Of a DNA stretch of 55,912 nt, positions 32,767 through 41,820 are shown one piece after another. Each line of letters starts with the position of its first letter. Position 1 is the stretch's first letter. This DNA comes from Phycisphaerae bacterium (GTDB lineage Bacteria > Planctomycetota > Phycisphaerae > Phycisphaerales > SM1A02): NCBI GenBank assembly GCA_002705085.1, contig PAHO01000004.1, positions 1 to 55,912 on the forward strand, written 5' to 3'. The notes under the pieces are model-generated. The model was not told the origin of the DNA and searched no databases. It saw only the letters and a list, made by a program, of their open reading frames with translations. A program made the position numbers and the translations under genes.

Positions 32767-34416
32767 TTAACGCAAACCGGAAAGTTTGCGCACACTTCGG
32801 ACGAACCCTCGGGCCGTGTTCGCGCGGACCATGATGCTGAGACCCCACCACAGTATCGCGCCACTGGTGGCGGCCGCTGCGGCTGAGATTCTCGCGGTGT
32901 CTTCGACGCGGACGGGAGATTCCAGCAAGCGGTCCGCAAGCGTGCCAATAAGATCTATTGGTGCGATGGCTCGGCTCACTTCGGCGCCCGGACCCAATCG
33001 TGCAATGGCCGCTCCGATCCCATCCAAAGGGAGGAGCCCCAGGAGCAACAGACCGATGGTGACGACCGTCGCTCGGACAGTGGTCCGGCTGGTGACGGAT
33101 TGGTGCAAGCCTACGGACAAGATGAAACTGCACAACGTTGGAATGATGAGCAGCAACAACACCGGAATTTCCCAAGCGAGAGTGGCTCGGCCGAGTGCGG
33201 GACCCAGTGCAAACAGGGAGGGAGCCACCAACAAGGGCCAACGGCCTTCCAGCAATGATCGTGCTTTCCCAGTCAGGTAGTCCTTCGGCTGCAAGGGCGT
33301 GGAAAGAAGCAAGTCAAGGGTGCCCTGTTCTCGTTCGACGGTCACTGAACTGGACGATTCAAGAATGCAAGCGATGATGGCGACCACGCTGGTCAGACTC
33401 ACCCCAGTTTGCACCAGTCCTTGCAAGGTTCTGGGGCTCAGTTGGCTTTGCCATTCTGGAACCGCCAGAGCAGCGCCAAGCAGGCCGGCCACCAGAGCTG
33501 GCCACCAACGGATCCAAGCATGGAGACCCGAGGGCATTCGCAGCCGCTCCCGCCACCGAATGGGGTTGCCATCATCAGCCTCTTGGGCTGGTCGGGACAA
33601 GGTTCGACCGGAGCCCCGTGAATCGCCGAGGCCAGCTCGCAGGACCGCCGCCAAGAGGAGGCCTCCGGTAAGAGCCAACGAGGCCATGATGTGGACGGTC
33701 ACCGCACGGTTGCCCCCAGGGGTTCCAGCCAACATGGCCTCCAGAGACAGAAGGGGAGAGAAGGGGGTGAGCACACTCAAATCTGAACGTGAGAATCCCA
33801 AGAGACTGTGCACGATTTCGGTCAAACACAGCCAGGCCGCCAACACCGAGAAGAACACGAACAGCACCCGACGTCCACCGCGCCGAGAGGCGGCCAGCAG
33901 CACGGCGGCAGCACTCACCAGCACCATGGTGGCCATGCCGAGGGCGGTGCCCAGCACCACGGTTTGTAAGGGGATGCCGCCAAAGGTGCCCAGCGACAGC
34001 AGGATTGGTAGTCCCGAAAGAAGAAGGGTGGTGGCCAAGAAGACCCTTCCAAACCATTGCCCAAACACAATGGATCGTGGACGGGTGGGGGTGGTCAGCG
34101 CCACTTCCCAAGTTTTGGGATCTGACTCTCGGGTGATGGCCCCGGCGATGAAGGTGGGCATGAGCACAAAGCTGGACAGGATCTGCAGTCTGACGAGCGA
34201 CGCGATCCATTGCGCACTGGTTGAGGCCAGCTCTCGTTCGGAGCCTCGACTGAGTTCTCCACCGGCGAGCAGGCCGAGCGTGATCACGCACAACAGGAGC
34301 AGTGCCGTCGAACGGGCCCATGTGGGCCCGCGCCTTCGACCCGCGGTCTCAATGATGCGAACGGCCACTGGGTTATGGAGCCAAGATGGAAGATTCAAGA
34401 ATCGCACCTCCGGCAT
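32767..34416 (-). CDS. ABC-2 type transporter permease, two fused halves
   Basis: A 549-residue integral membrane protein with about twelve hydrophobic segments in two similar blocks. Each block has a cytoplasmic-side sequence of the type ITRESDPKTWEVALTTPTRP or VEREQGTLDLLLSTPLQP followed by a GQW/GKA helix. That E-x-GT-x-(D/E)-LLL-(A/S)-TP pattern is typical of ABC-2 permeases of the NatB/YhaP kind. The ATPase that should drive it is not adjacent. The substrate is unknown. The ATG at 34416 was chosen by the protein's apparent N-terminus, with AGG directly before it. It converges with pdhC across 41 bases. Confidence 0.75.
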   Translation of the reverse strand: MPEVRFLNLPSWLHNPVAVRIIETAGRRRGPTWARSTALLLLCVITLGLLAGGELSRGSERELASTSAQWIASLVRLQILSSFVLMPTFIAGAITRESDPKTWEVALTTPTRPRSIVFGQWFGRVFLATTLLLSGLPILLSLGTFGGIPLQTVVLGTALGMATMVLVSAAAVLLAASRRGGRRVLFVFFSVLAAWLCLTEIVHSLLGFSRSDLSVLTPFSPLLSLEAMLAGTPGGNRAVTVHIMASLALTGGLLLAAVLRAGLGDSRGSGRTLSRPAQEADDGNPIRWRERLRMPSGLHAWIRWWPALVAGLLGAALAVPEWQSQLSPRTLQGLVQTGVSLTSVVAIIACILESSSSVTVEREQGTLDLLLSTPLQPKDYLTGKARSLLEGRWPLLVAPSLFALGPALGRATLAWEIPVLLLLIIPTLCSFILSVGLHQSVTSRTTVRATVVTIGLLLLGLLPLDGIGAAIARLGPGAEVSRAIAPIDLIGTLADRLLESPVRVEDTARISAAAAATSGAILWWGLSIMVRANTARGFVRSVRKLSGLR

Positions 34417-34609
34417 CCTATTCGCTGAATGAGGGGGCTCGGTTGGAGCGGCTTGGGGATAGAATGGTGCCACCAAACTTCGTATGCCGGTTTGGGAATG
34501 ATGTTTGCTGCTTCGCGGAACCTCCCGCGTTCTCATATATGGGGCAACCCGCCATTTTGAGCACCTGAAGTCGCAGTTTTCGGCATGCGCTCCCCTTTGG
34601 AGTTGTCCA

Positions 34610-36184
34610 GTGACCGAACTTGATGCCATTTCCGTTCTACTTGGAGGAGTTCTTGGCGCAGGTTTTGGCGGTGGGGTGGCTTGGATGGTCCTCCGAGCCG
34701 GCGCAATCGGCACCCAGCGCGAGGCGGACCGCGCCGCGACCGCTCTCTTGGAGAAGGCGGAGGCGGAAGCCAAAGCCAAGGCCAAAGATCTGGAGTTGGA
34801 AGCCGAGAGGAAGATCGCCAAACGGCGCGAGTCGCTTGATGCTGACGGTGAGCGTCAACAGCAAGAACTTCGAGAAATGGAGGCCCGACTTGACCGCCGG
34901 GCCGAAAAGTTGGAAGACCGAGCCGAGACCGTTGCCAACCAAGAGGCACAAGCCGAAGCCTTGGTGAGCCAGCGGACGGCTGCTTTGCAAGAAGTTCAAG
35001 ACCAACGGGAGCAGTTGGCCCAAGCCCGCAACGAATTTCGAGCTCGCCTCGAGGGTGTCTCGGGGTTGACCGAAGATCAAGCCCGCTCTCAATTTCTTGA
35101 TGAAGTCCGAGAGGCGTACCGCTTGGAAGCACTTGAAGTGGGGCGTGATTTGGTGGAGGCCGCCGAGGAAGAGGCGAATGACAAGGCTCGTGAAATCACC
35201 CTCATGGCGATCCAGCGTTGTGCGGCCGAGCATGTGGCCGAGTCCACCGTTCGATCGGTCAAGATTCCTTCTGATGATATGAAGGGACGGATCATTGGCC
35301 GTGAAGGTCGCAACATCCGTGCGATTGAATTGGCCACTGGAGTGGATGTCCTGATCGACGATTCGCCTGGCGTCATTGCGGTTTCTTGCTTTGATCCCAT
35401 CCGCCGTGCCATCGCCGCCGAAACCCTTTCTCGCATGGTGGCCGATGGTCGGGTCAATCCCACCAAGGTGGATGAATACGTCGCCAAGGCGAAGGCCGAC
35501 ATTGAGACCACCATTCGGAAGAAGGGCCAAGACGCGGTTATTGAAACCGGAATCAAGGGGCTATCCAAGAAGATGGTGGAGATGATGGGCCGTCTGCATT
35601 TCCGAACCTCGTATGGTCAGAATGTCCTTCGGCACTCGATTGAAGTGGGATTTTTGTCCCAGATGATTGCCGAGCAACTTGGGTTTGACGGCACGATTGC
35701 CCGCCGAGCTGGATTCTTGCACGACATCGGGAAGGCCATGGACCATGAGGTTGAGGGTGGTCACCCCGCCATCGGTATGGAGTTCGCCAAACGCAATGGT
35801 GAGAGTTCGGAATACATCCTCAACGCCATTGGAGGCCACCACGGCGACATTGAAATTCTCTCGCCGTATACCCCGATCGTGATGGCCGCGGATGCCCTTT
35901 CGGGAGCTCGGCCGGGTGCCCGCCGAGAATCCATGGAGGCGTACATCAAACGCCTCGAGGAACTGGAATCCATTGCCAAAGACCAGCCCGGCGTCGTGGA
36001 GGCCCACGCGTTCCAAGCAGGACGGGAAGTTCGAGTGGTCTTGCAGGCCGAAGACACCACCGATGCCCAAGCCTGGGATGCCAGCCGAGCCATCGCCAAA
36101 GAAGTCGAAGACCGTTTGACGTTCCCCGGTGAGATCAAGGTCACCGTTGTTCGGGAAGTCAAAGCAGAGACTCTTGCCCGTTAA
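34610..36184 (+). CDS. rny: Ribonuclease Y
   Basis: A 524-residue protein, matching the family. One N-terminal membrane segment (LLGGVLGAGFGGGVAWMVL) precedes a long charged coiled coil (about residues 35-165). A KH domain (GRIIGREGRNIRAIE near 227) and an HD domain with His371-Asp372 (FLHDIGKAMDHE) and GGHHGD follow. It starts bulk mRNA decay by endonuclease cleavage at the inner membrane face. The GTG at 34610 fits the membrane anchor and has GGAG upstream. efp follows after 24 bases. The 193-base region upstream, toward the divergent ABC gene, shows no clear promoter. Confidence 0.95.
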   Translation: MTELDAISVLLGGVLGAGFGGGVAWMVLRAGAIGTQREADRAATALLEKAEAEAKAKAKDLELEAERKIAKRRESLDADGERQQQELREMEARLDRRAEKLEDRAETVANQEAQAEALVSQRTAALQEVQDQREQLAQARNEFRARLEGVSGLTEDQARSQFLDEVREAYRLEALEVGRDLVEAAEEEANDKAREITLMAIQRCAAEHVAESTVRSVKIPSDDMKGRIIGREGRNIRAIELATGVDVLIDDSPGVIAVSCFDPIRRAIAAETLSRMVADGRVNPTKVDEYVAKAKADIETTIRKKGQDAVIETGIKGLSKKMVEMMGRLHFRTSYGQNVLRHSIEVGFLSQMIAEQLGFDGTIARRAGFLHDIGKAMDHEVEGGHPAIGMEFAKRNGESSEYILNAIGGHHGDIEILSPYTPIVMAADALSGARPGARRESMEAYIKRLEELESIAKDQPGVVEAHAFQAGREVRVVLQAEDTTDAQAWDASRAIAKEVEDRLTFPGEIKVTVVREVKAETLAR

Positions 36185-36208
36185 CATAGCCCGCCTAGGA
36201 GAACCACC

Positions 36209-36775
36209 ATGCCTATCAAAGCCACTGATCTGAAACGCGGGAACGCTCTGATTTGGGAAGGCCAACTGCACGTTGTCATCGGCACCGAGCACACCAAGCC
36301 GGGGAAGGGGCCCGCGTATGTGCAAGCCAAGATGAAGAACGTCGCCACGGGCACCATCAAGGTGAACCGCATCAACTCTTCCGACAAGGTTGAGGATGTC
36401 AACATCGACAAGCGCAAGATGGAATTCCTGTACACCTCCGGCCCCAACGGCCCTTGGGTATTCATGGATCAAGAGTCCTACGAGCAGGTTGAGTTGGACG
36501 AGGATTTGGTGGGTGACTCAGCCAAGTTCCTGAAGGAAAACACTGTCTGTGAGGTGCAGGTTTACGACGAAAAGCCTTTGGGGATCGAATTGCCCGCGGC
36601 CATTGATCTGGAGATCACCGAAACCACCCCACAGCCCAAGGGTGCCACGGTGACCAACCAGTTGAAAGAGGCCATCGTTGAAACCGGAGCCCGTGTCCGC
36701 GTCCCTTCGTTCATCGAGCAGGGCACCGTGGTTCGCATCAATACGGAAACCGGGGAGTATCTCGGCAAGGCCTGA
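36209..36775 (+). CDS. efp: Elongation factor P
   Basis: A 188-residue protein with the three-domain EF-P layout. The KOW-like first domain has the PGKG loop with Lys33 at its tip, the residue that post-translational modifiers target in some bacteria. The C-terminal OB part has ETGARVRVPSFIEQGTVVRINTETGEY. It frees ribosomes stalled on poly-proline stretches, which are present in several Pro-rich linkers encoded here. No modification enzyme (EpmA, EarP, YmfI) is in the window. A strong AGGAG ribosome site precedes the ATG. rsmA begins one base after its stop. Confidence 0.95.
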   Translation: MPIKATDLKRGNALIWEGQLHVVIGTEHTKPGKGPAYVQAKMKNVATGTIKVNRINSSDKVEDVNIDKRKMEFLYTSGPNGPWVFMDQESYEQVELDEDLVGDSAKFLKENTVCEVQVYDEKPLGIELPAAIDLEITETTPQPKGATVTNQLKEAIVETGARVRVPSFIEQGTVVRINTETGEYLGKA

Positions 36776-36776
36776 G

Positions 36777-37613
36777 GTGCAGTCACTTCGAGAAATCCGA
36801 GAGCTTTTGGCCGCGCGTGGACTCACGCCGCGCCATCGGTTCGGACAAAATTTTCTGCACGATCACAGCAAAATCCTTGAGTTGGTGGAAGCAGCCAATC
36901 TGCAACCTGGCGAGACCGTCCTTGAGGTTGGACCGGGCACTGGCGCGTTAACCGAATGCTTGCTCGAGCGCGAGGTGAGGGTGGTTGCGGTCGAGATTGA
37001 TCGTGACTTGGCTGGTCTGATCCGAGATCGATTTGGTGACCGGCTCACACTTGTTGAGGGCGATTGCTTGGCGAAAGGTCGTCGACTTTCTCCAGAGGCG
37101 GTGTCGGCTCTTGAAGGGGCCGAGTTCAAGTTGGTGGCCAACTTGCCATACCAAGCGGCGAGCCCATTGATGGCTTCGCTGTTGATGCACCACCCCGAGT
37201 GCTGTGGACAGTGGGTCACGATCCAAAAGGAAGTGGTGGATCGTTTGGTCGCCCATCCAGGGACCAAAGCGTGGGGGCCTTTGACGGCCATCGTCCGTGC
37301 TTTTGCCAACGCCCGTCGCATCGCGCTTCTGCCGCCGGGGTGTTTCTGGCCAGCGCCAAAGGTCACCAGCGCCATGGCTGAGTTGCTGCCCATTGGGTTG
37401 GCTGATCGTCCAGATGATCCAGATGGATTCGCTCGGTTCGTGACCAAACTGCTTTCACAACGTCGAAAGCAGATTGGGGGGATTCTGGGTCATGAAATCG
37501 CAGCGTCCTTGGGCATCGATGCCCGGACCCGTGCGGAGACATTGAGTGCTGAGCAATTGCTGGCTCTGCGTGGCCACTTGCCGGCCGATCACCACTTGAT
37601 GCAGCAGCAATGA
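36777..37613 (+). CDS. rsmA: 16S rRNA adenine dimethyltransferase
   Basis: A 278-residue KsgA-type protein. It shows RFGQNFLHD, the SAM-binding EVGPGTGALTE, VAVEIDRDLA, and the catalytic-site motif NLPYQAASPL. It dimethylates two adjacent adenines near the 3' end of 16S rRNA, a late step in small-subunit assembly. The GTG at 36777 starts one base after the efp stop, with AAGG inside efp as ribosome site, so it depends on translation of efp. A strong terminator follows. Confidence 0.95.
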   Translation: MQSLREIRELLAARGLTPRHRFGQNFLHDHSKILELVEAANLQPGETVLEVGPGTGALTECLLEREVRVVAVEIDRDLAGLIRDRFGDRLTLVEGDCLAKGRRLSPEAVSALEGAEFKLVANLPYQAASPLMASLLMHHPECCGQWVTIQKEVVDRLVAHPGTKAWGPLTAIVRAFANARRIALLPPGCFWPAPKVTSAMAELLPIGLADRPDDPDGFARFVTKLLSQRRKQIGGILGHEIAASLGIDARTRAETLSAEQLLALRGHLPADHHLMQQQ

Positions 37614-37619
37614 AATATT

Positions 37620-37642
37620 GCTGATTTGGAATCAGCTTTTTT
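37620..37642 (+). terminator. Rho-independent terminator of the rny-efp-rsmA operon
   Basis: GCTGATT and AATCAGC form a perfect 7-bp stem with a TGG loop, followed by six T. It fills the 31-base gap to the convergent LptD-like gene. On the other strand the stem lacks a good T-run. Confidence 0.9.
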
Positions 37643-37644
37643 CA

Positions 37645-40449
37645 TTATTGGCCCAACAGTTGCAGTGAGCCGCCCAGGATCAACTCGTCCCGGAACTGGT
37701 CCCGCCCGAAGCGAAGTGAGGCGGTGGCTTCGGGAAAGGTCCGGCTCAGCAGAACGCTCCACGCCCGAAATCCACCTTCATCCAAGTTCCAGCGTGGTCT
37801 GAACGCCGCCGCCCACAGGTCATTCACCCCAGTTTCGAAGGTGAAATCCAAGAACGCAGTCTGATCGGTCCGCAGCTTTCGGTATTCCGCTGCCGTACGC
37901 AAGGTTTCGGTCGGCCGCCATGACACGCCAGCCGAGACGTGTGAACTTTCGCCATCGAGGTCCCAGATGCCTTCTCCACCGATGGAAAGCGAGGTGCCCG
38001 GGTTCCAGAATGCTCGAATCTCAACATGGTCCCGCCGGATGCCATATTCGGGTCGAAGGGGGTCGTAGCGGGGGGGCTGGGTTGGATCGAAGGGGGTTTG
38101 GGTGTCGTGGATCACGATCGCGGTTCGGAGCTCGAACAAGTCATGGGTCCGGCGATCCCCAAGCGGGCCCCGCTTGGTTTGCACCCGCTGGTCAAGACTG
38201 AGCCGAAGCAAGCTCGCGGCAGAGCGTTGTTCAACCAGAGGGTCCCACGCGGCCGCTTCGCTGACCGAATCTCCAGTGACTTCGACTTGGGTCAACGTCA
38301 GGGAGGGTTCCACCAACCAGCGCAACCGGGAGAGTCCAAGATCTGGGCGTTCCACGTCTTCAAAGATGCGTTCCAAAGTGGTGGAGATCTCAACCCCGCC
38401 ACCAAGCAATCCCTGGGGGTCGCTGACCCCATCGATGCCATCCCACCATGCCGCACCGCCAAAGACAAAGGGCACCATGCGGAAGGGGCCCACCGACCTG
38501 GCAAAACGGAATTCATGGCGAGTGTGCGCTCGGGTGACGTACCCATTCCCGAGTCCTTGGTCTTGGAGCCAAGCGTCAAAGCTGTACAGCGGGTCCCCTT
38601 CAATCAATGCGCCACGCAAGCCACGTGTTGCTGGACTCTCTGGATCCAAGCGCCAGCGCAACTGGCCCAAGCCTGAACTTGCGTTGTACAGCACACCAGG
38701 GCCGACCGGACGGCCCGCCACTTGATGTCGGAACTCGGGCAGCCGATCGGTGGTTGCGCCGACCGAGGCCAGTTCCCAACCGGTCCCGACTCGACCGTCC
38801 AAATTGCCTGAAGCTTCAATTTCAATCGTGGCATCGTCGGAAGGTCGGCTGGCCAGAATGCCGGAATTGGTGGTCGGCCCCGCTTCAAATCGATTGCGTT
38901 CCCATGCACTCAGCCAAGTTGGGTCGGAGGTGGCGTAAGCCCGAGTGTCGATGTTCCAGCCATCTCGGCGATCACGTCGGCGGAACTGCAACGAGCCGCG
39001 GAGGTTTTGTTGGGGTTCGATCTGCACCCCGGCGCTGGTGCGGTCGATGCCATCGTCGTACTGCAATTGCAAGGCGAGATCGGTGGATTCGGTGCTGGCG
39101 TCCAGAGTGATGCCGGGGCCACGGCCATCGGCGTACCGAGTGCCAATCTCGCCGGTTCCCAAATCATCCGGAAGGTTCCAGTCCACGCTGGGTACCACGT
39201 TGCCCGAGAGGTTCTGCACGCCAAGACCGCGGAGTGGTTGTCGATCCAAACGCCCTGAGGCATTGAACGGCACGCCAACATCCCGTCCTCCGACTCGGAG
39301 TCGAGCATTGTCGGTCGAGAAACGGAATTGACCATTTTGTGAGTTGACCTCAAGGCGGTCCGACGCGATGGCCAAGTGCCCATCTCGCCAAGTGGAAACG
39401 GAGATCTGTCCATTTTCCAGCCGCCATCCGCCTTCAGCCGTTCGACGAACTTCTTCTGCGACCAAGGTGAGCGGGCGACCCGAGTCGTCCTTCATTCGGA
39501 TGACTGGATCAGGGACCACCGCCTCTCCGGTTTGGAAGTCCCACCAGATTCGATCGGCATGCAGATCGGCTTGATTGGGCAATCCCCGGATTCGAACCAA
39601 GCCCTCCAGATAGGCTCCCTCCAGCATGCTGGCGTCGGCCCGTCCTTCCCGGATGGCTTCCGCCAGTTCAGGTTTGCCAAAAAGCACCGCTCGCCGGGCG
39701 GTGAGATTCAGGCGACTGCCAATCGGGCCGCGGTTGGCTGGTACTTCAAGATCAAGGCCACGGCTGATGACGATTTCGCTTCGCTCAGGTCCTTGATTGA
39801 ATTCCAATGTGCCGGCGAAAAGACGCACATCACCGATGGGTTGGACCAGCGGTAACGCGTTGGTGCCTTGTGGCCCTTGGGTGGTTGGGGCTGGAAGTGT
39901 TTCTGGGCTGGCTTCGATGCCGATTTGCGGCTGCTGGGCACCGGGGGCTCCGGCGGCGATCTCCGCCAAGCGGCGTGCCAAAGCCCGTTCGGCCACCTCA
40001 AGTCGTGGGTCTTGGACAGGGGTGTCCAGCAACAGTCCGGTGTCTAGCGTGACTTCACCGGTGGTGGTGGCGGTCACCAGAACGGACCCATCTCGCAATA
40101 CCACCGAAGAGGTGCGGGCCGGCTGATCGAGCTTTTCAAACCACGCGGCCAACTGCGTCACGGTTCCCGCACCAGTTTCCACTCGGTTGATCCAGACTTG
40201 CACCCAGTTGCCACGGAGCTTGATGTCACCAATGGTGATTTTGACCCGGCCTTCCAGCGTCAGTCGCCGAGTGTCATCCACCAGGCTTCCCGATGCCCGG
40301 TCTGACTCCAGTCGCACGGCTCGCTCCGCAGGGACCACGGGCAGAATCCAGCCCCCGAGTGATTTGCCGTCAACCGTTTGCGCCGAAGCCGCAGGGGCAA
40401 ACGCCGAGAGAAGCGTGACCAAGATTCCAAAAACCTTCAGTCCTGACAC
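37645..40449 (-). CDS. LptD/OstA-like outer-membrane assembly protein
   Basis: About 934 residues. A signal peptide (LKVFGILVTLLSAFAPAASA) is followed by an OstA/LptA-type beta-jellyroll part (DRASGSLVDDTRRLTLEGRV). A second one is further on (WRDGHLAIASDRLEVNSQNG). A large C-terminal beta-barrel region (YDDGIDRTSAGVQ, WRPTETLRTAAEYRKLRTDQ) ends LQLLGQ. LptD inserts lipopolysaccharide into the outer leaflet; the C-terminal barrel is clearer than the match to classical LptD. No lptE or ABC lpt gene is close. Start uncertain: the GTG at 40449 avoids overlapping the divergent WYL gene, while a GTG at 40509 would add 20 residues. Confidence 0.72.
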   Translation of the reverse strand: MSGLKVFGILVTLLSAFAPAASAQTVDGKSLGGWILPVVPAERAVRLESDRASGSLVDDTRRLTLEGRVKITIGDIKLRGNWVQVWINRVETGAGTVTQLAAWFEKLDQPARTSSVVLRDGSVLVTATTTGEVTLDTGLLLDTPVQDPRLEVAERALARRLAEIAAGAPGAQQPQIGIEASPETLPAPTTQGPQGTNALPLVQPIGDVRLFAGTLEFNQGPERSEIVISRGLDLEVPANRGPIGSRLNLTARRAVLFGKPELAEAIREGRADASMLEGAYLEGLVRIRGLPNQADLHADRIWWDFQTGEAVVPDPVIRMKDDSGRPLTLVAEEVRRTAEGGWRLENGQISVSTWRDGHLAIASDRLEVNSQNGQFRFSTDNARLRVGGRDVGVPFNASGRLDRQPLRGLGVQNLSGNVVPSVDWNLPDDLGTGEIGTRYADGRGPGITLDASTESTDLALQLQYDDGIDRTSAGVQIEPQQNLRGSLQFRRRDRRDGWNIDTRAYATSDPTWLSAWERNRFEAGPTTNSGILASRPSDDATIEIEASGNLDGRVGTGWELASVGATTDRLPEFRHQVAGRPVGPGVLYNASSGLGQLRWRLDPESPATRGLRGALIEGDPLYSFDAWLQDQGLGNGYVTRAHTRHEFRFARSVGPFRMVPFVFGGAAWWDGIDGVSDPQGLLGGGVEISTTLERIFEDVERPDLGLSRLRWLVEPSLTLTQVEVTGDSVSEAAAWDPLVEQRSAASLLRLSLDQRVQTKRGPLGDRRTHDLFELRTAIVIHDTQTPFDPTQPPRYDPLRPEYGIRRDHVEIRAFWNPGTSLSIGGEGIWDLDGESSHVSAGVSWRPTETLRTAAEYRKLRTDQTAFLDFTFETGVNDLWAAAFRPRWNLDEGGFRAWSVLLSRTFPEATASLRFGRDQFRDELILGGSLQLLGQ

Positions 40450-40502
40450 AAGGCGGATGGTACGCCGAGGGCGCGAGGAGTGTGGGGCCGTACACTTTGC
40501 AC

Positions 40503-41501
40503 ATGCCACGCGGTGAAGGTGAATCTGACGGCGGCAACCGCCTGATCCGGCTGCTTCGGCTGATGCGCATGATTGAGGCTCGTCCCGGGCTTGGCTCCGC
40601 CGAACTGGCTGCAGAATTGCAAGTGTCTGAGCGAACGGTTTTTCGTGACGTGGATGCCATGCGAGTCGCGGGGGTTCCGGTCAAAGCCAGACGTCAATTG
40701 GGGGGGTATGTGATTGAAGGGGAGGTGCTGTCTTCCGCCCGAGGTTTGGAGGCCGACGAGCTGGCGGCGTTGCGGGTCTTGGTGGAAGAAGTCGCGGGCA
40801 AGGGACAAGTGCCCTACCTCGATGCGGCGGATCGCGCGGTGCGTCGGTTGGCCGAGCAGTCCAGTGATGCGGCCCGTGAGGTGGCCGAGAGATTGCGAGG
40901 CCGGATCACGGTCCGTCTTGCGCCAAGCGCCGACGACCCTGAGGCTGCCGCCCCGATTTTCCAAGCGCTCCAGCAGGCCATATTGGACAACACCCGGGTG
41001 TCGTGCCGGTACGAAACGGCCCGCCTCGATGGCAAGGAAGCTGTGTTCGAGTTCTCACCCTGGCATCTGTTGGCCGCTGAGCGGGGGTGGTACGTCTTTG
41101 GTTGGCGGTCCGACCGGGAGTCGGTCCGCTGTTTGAAGGTCTCACGATTTATCAGCGCGAACTCGACGGGTGAGGCGGCCCACCGTGCGACAGATTTTGA
41201 TTTGGATGCGTGGCTTGCGGGCGCTTGGTCCATGGTGCCTTCGCCAACGAAGTACGACGTCTCCCTCTTGGTGGACCCAGAGTTTGTGTCCACGATCTGT
41301 GAAATCCGCTGGCACCACTCGCAAGAATCGCACCCGTTGCCAGATGGCCGATGGCGGCTCACATTCCAGGTTGCTGGGCTTGATGAAATCAAATGGTGGA
41401 TCTTGGGTCGTGGGCCGGCGGTTGTGGTGGAGTCGCCCCCGGAGTTGGCCACTGAAGTTGCGTTGTTGGCGCGAAGAACCGCGGCTCGTTACGACAATTG
41501 A
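40503..41501 (+). CDS. WYL-domain transcriptional regulator with N-terminal HTH
   Basis: A 332-residue protein. The N-terminal winged helix (AELAAELQVSERTVFRDVDAMR) is followed by a WYL domain at about residues 135-225 (EFSPWHLLAAERGWYVFGWR ... CLKVSRF). A C-terminal WCX-like extension completes it. WYL regulators sense ligands, often single-stranded DNA or nucleotides, and are frequent next to defence or DNA-repair genes; nothing of that kind is adjacent here. The ATG at 40503 was preferred over the GTG at 40482, which has GGAG too close. Being divergent from the LptD-like gene, it may regulate it or itself. Confidence 0.85.
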   Translation: MPRGEGESDGGNRLIRLLRLMRMIEARPGLGSAELAAELQVSERTVFRDVDAMRVAGVPVKARRQLGGYVIEGEVLSSARGLEADELAALRVLVEEVAGKGQVPYLDAADRAVRRLAEQSSDAAREVAERLRGRITVRLAPSADDPEAAAPIFQALQQAILDNTRVSCRYETARLDGKEAVFEFSPWHLLAAERGWYVFGWRSDRESVRCLKVSRFISANSTGEAAHRATDFDLDAWLAGAWSMVPSPTKYDVSLLVDPEFVSTICEIRWHHSQESHPLPDGRWRLTFQVAGLDEIKWWILGRGPAVVVESPPELATEVALLARRTAARYDN

Positions 41502-41557
41502 GTGCTTCTCGATCTTGACGTGAACGACCGTTCTTGCAGATGGTTCAACGTAGTAGC

Positions 41558-41815
41558 ATGGTTGACATCATGAAGACGACACGATCGATGTTGGACATTC
41601 TGTGGGTTCGATGGGCACTTCTTCAACTCATCTTGCTGCCGTTGCCCATTCTCATCAGCAGCGGGGCCTTGAATTCCGAGCACCTCAACCCTGATGGTTC
41701 CGTGTTCAGCGCCACCTACCACTTCACGTGGGATGCTTGGTTGGTGCTTCTTGTTCTTCCCATCTTGTGCGTGTGGTGGAAGCCAATTCGAAACGCATGC
41801 ACGCGACTCACCTGA
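41558..41815 (+). CDS. Small two-helix membrane protein of unknown function
   Basis: About 85 residues with two hydrophobic segments (ALLQLILLPLPILIS and AWLVLLVLPILCVWW) separated by a polar loop. Several ATG codons (41540, 41558, 41570) could start it and none has a good ribosome site. Codon use resembles its neighbours, and it fills the gap between the WYL regulator and the convergent ftsY. No family was recognised. Confidence 0.5.
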   Translation: MVDIMKTTRSMLDILWVRWALLQLILLPLPILISSGALNSEHLNPDGSVFSATYHFTWDAWLVLLVLPILCVWWKPIRNACTRLT

Positions 41816-41820
41816 GTGAA

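Noticed and set aside
32771-32790. Hairpin CGCAAAC/GTTTGCG between pdhC and the ABC permease gene
   Set aside because: It lies inside the 3' coding end of the permease gene and has no T-run on either strand, so it was not called a terminator.
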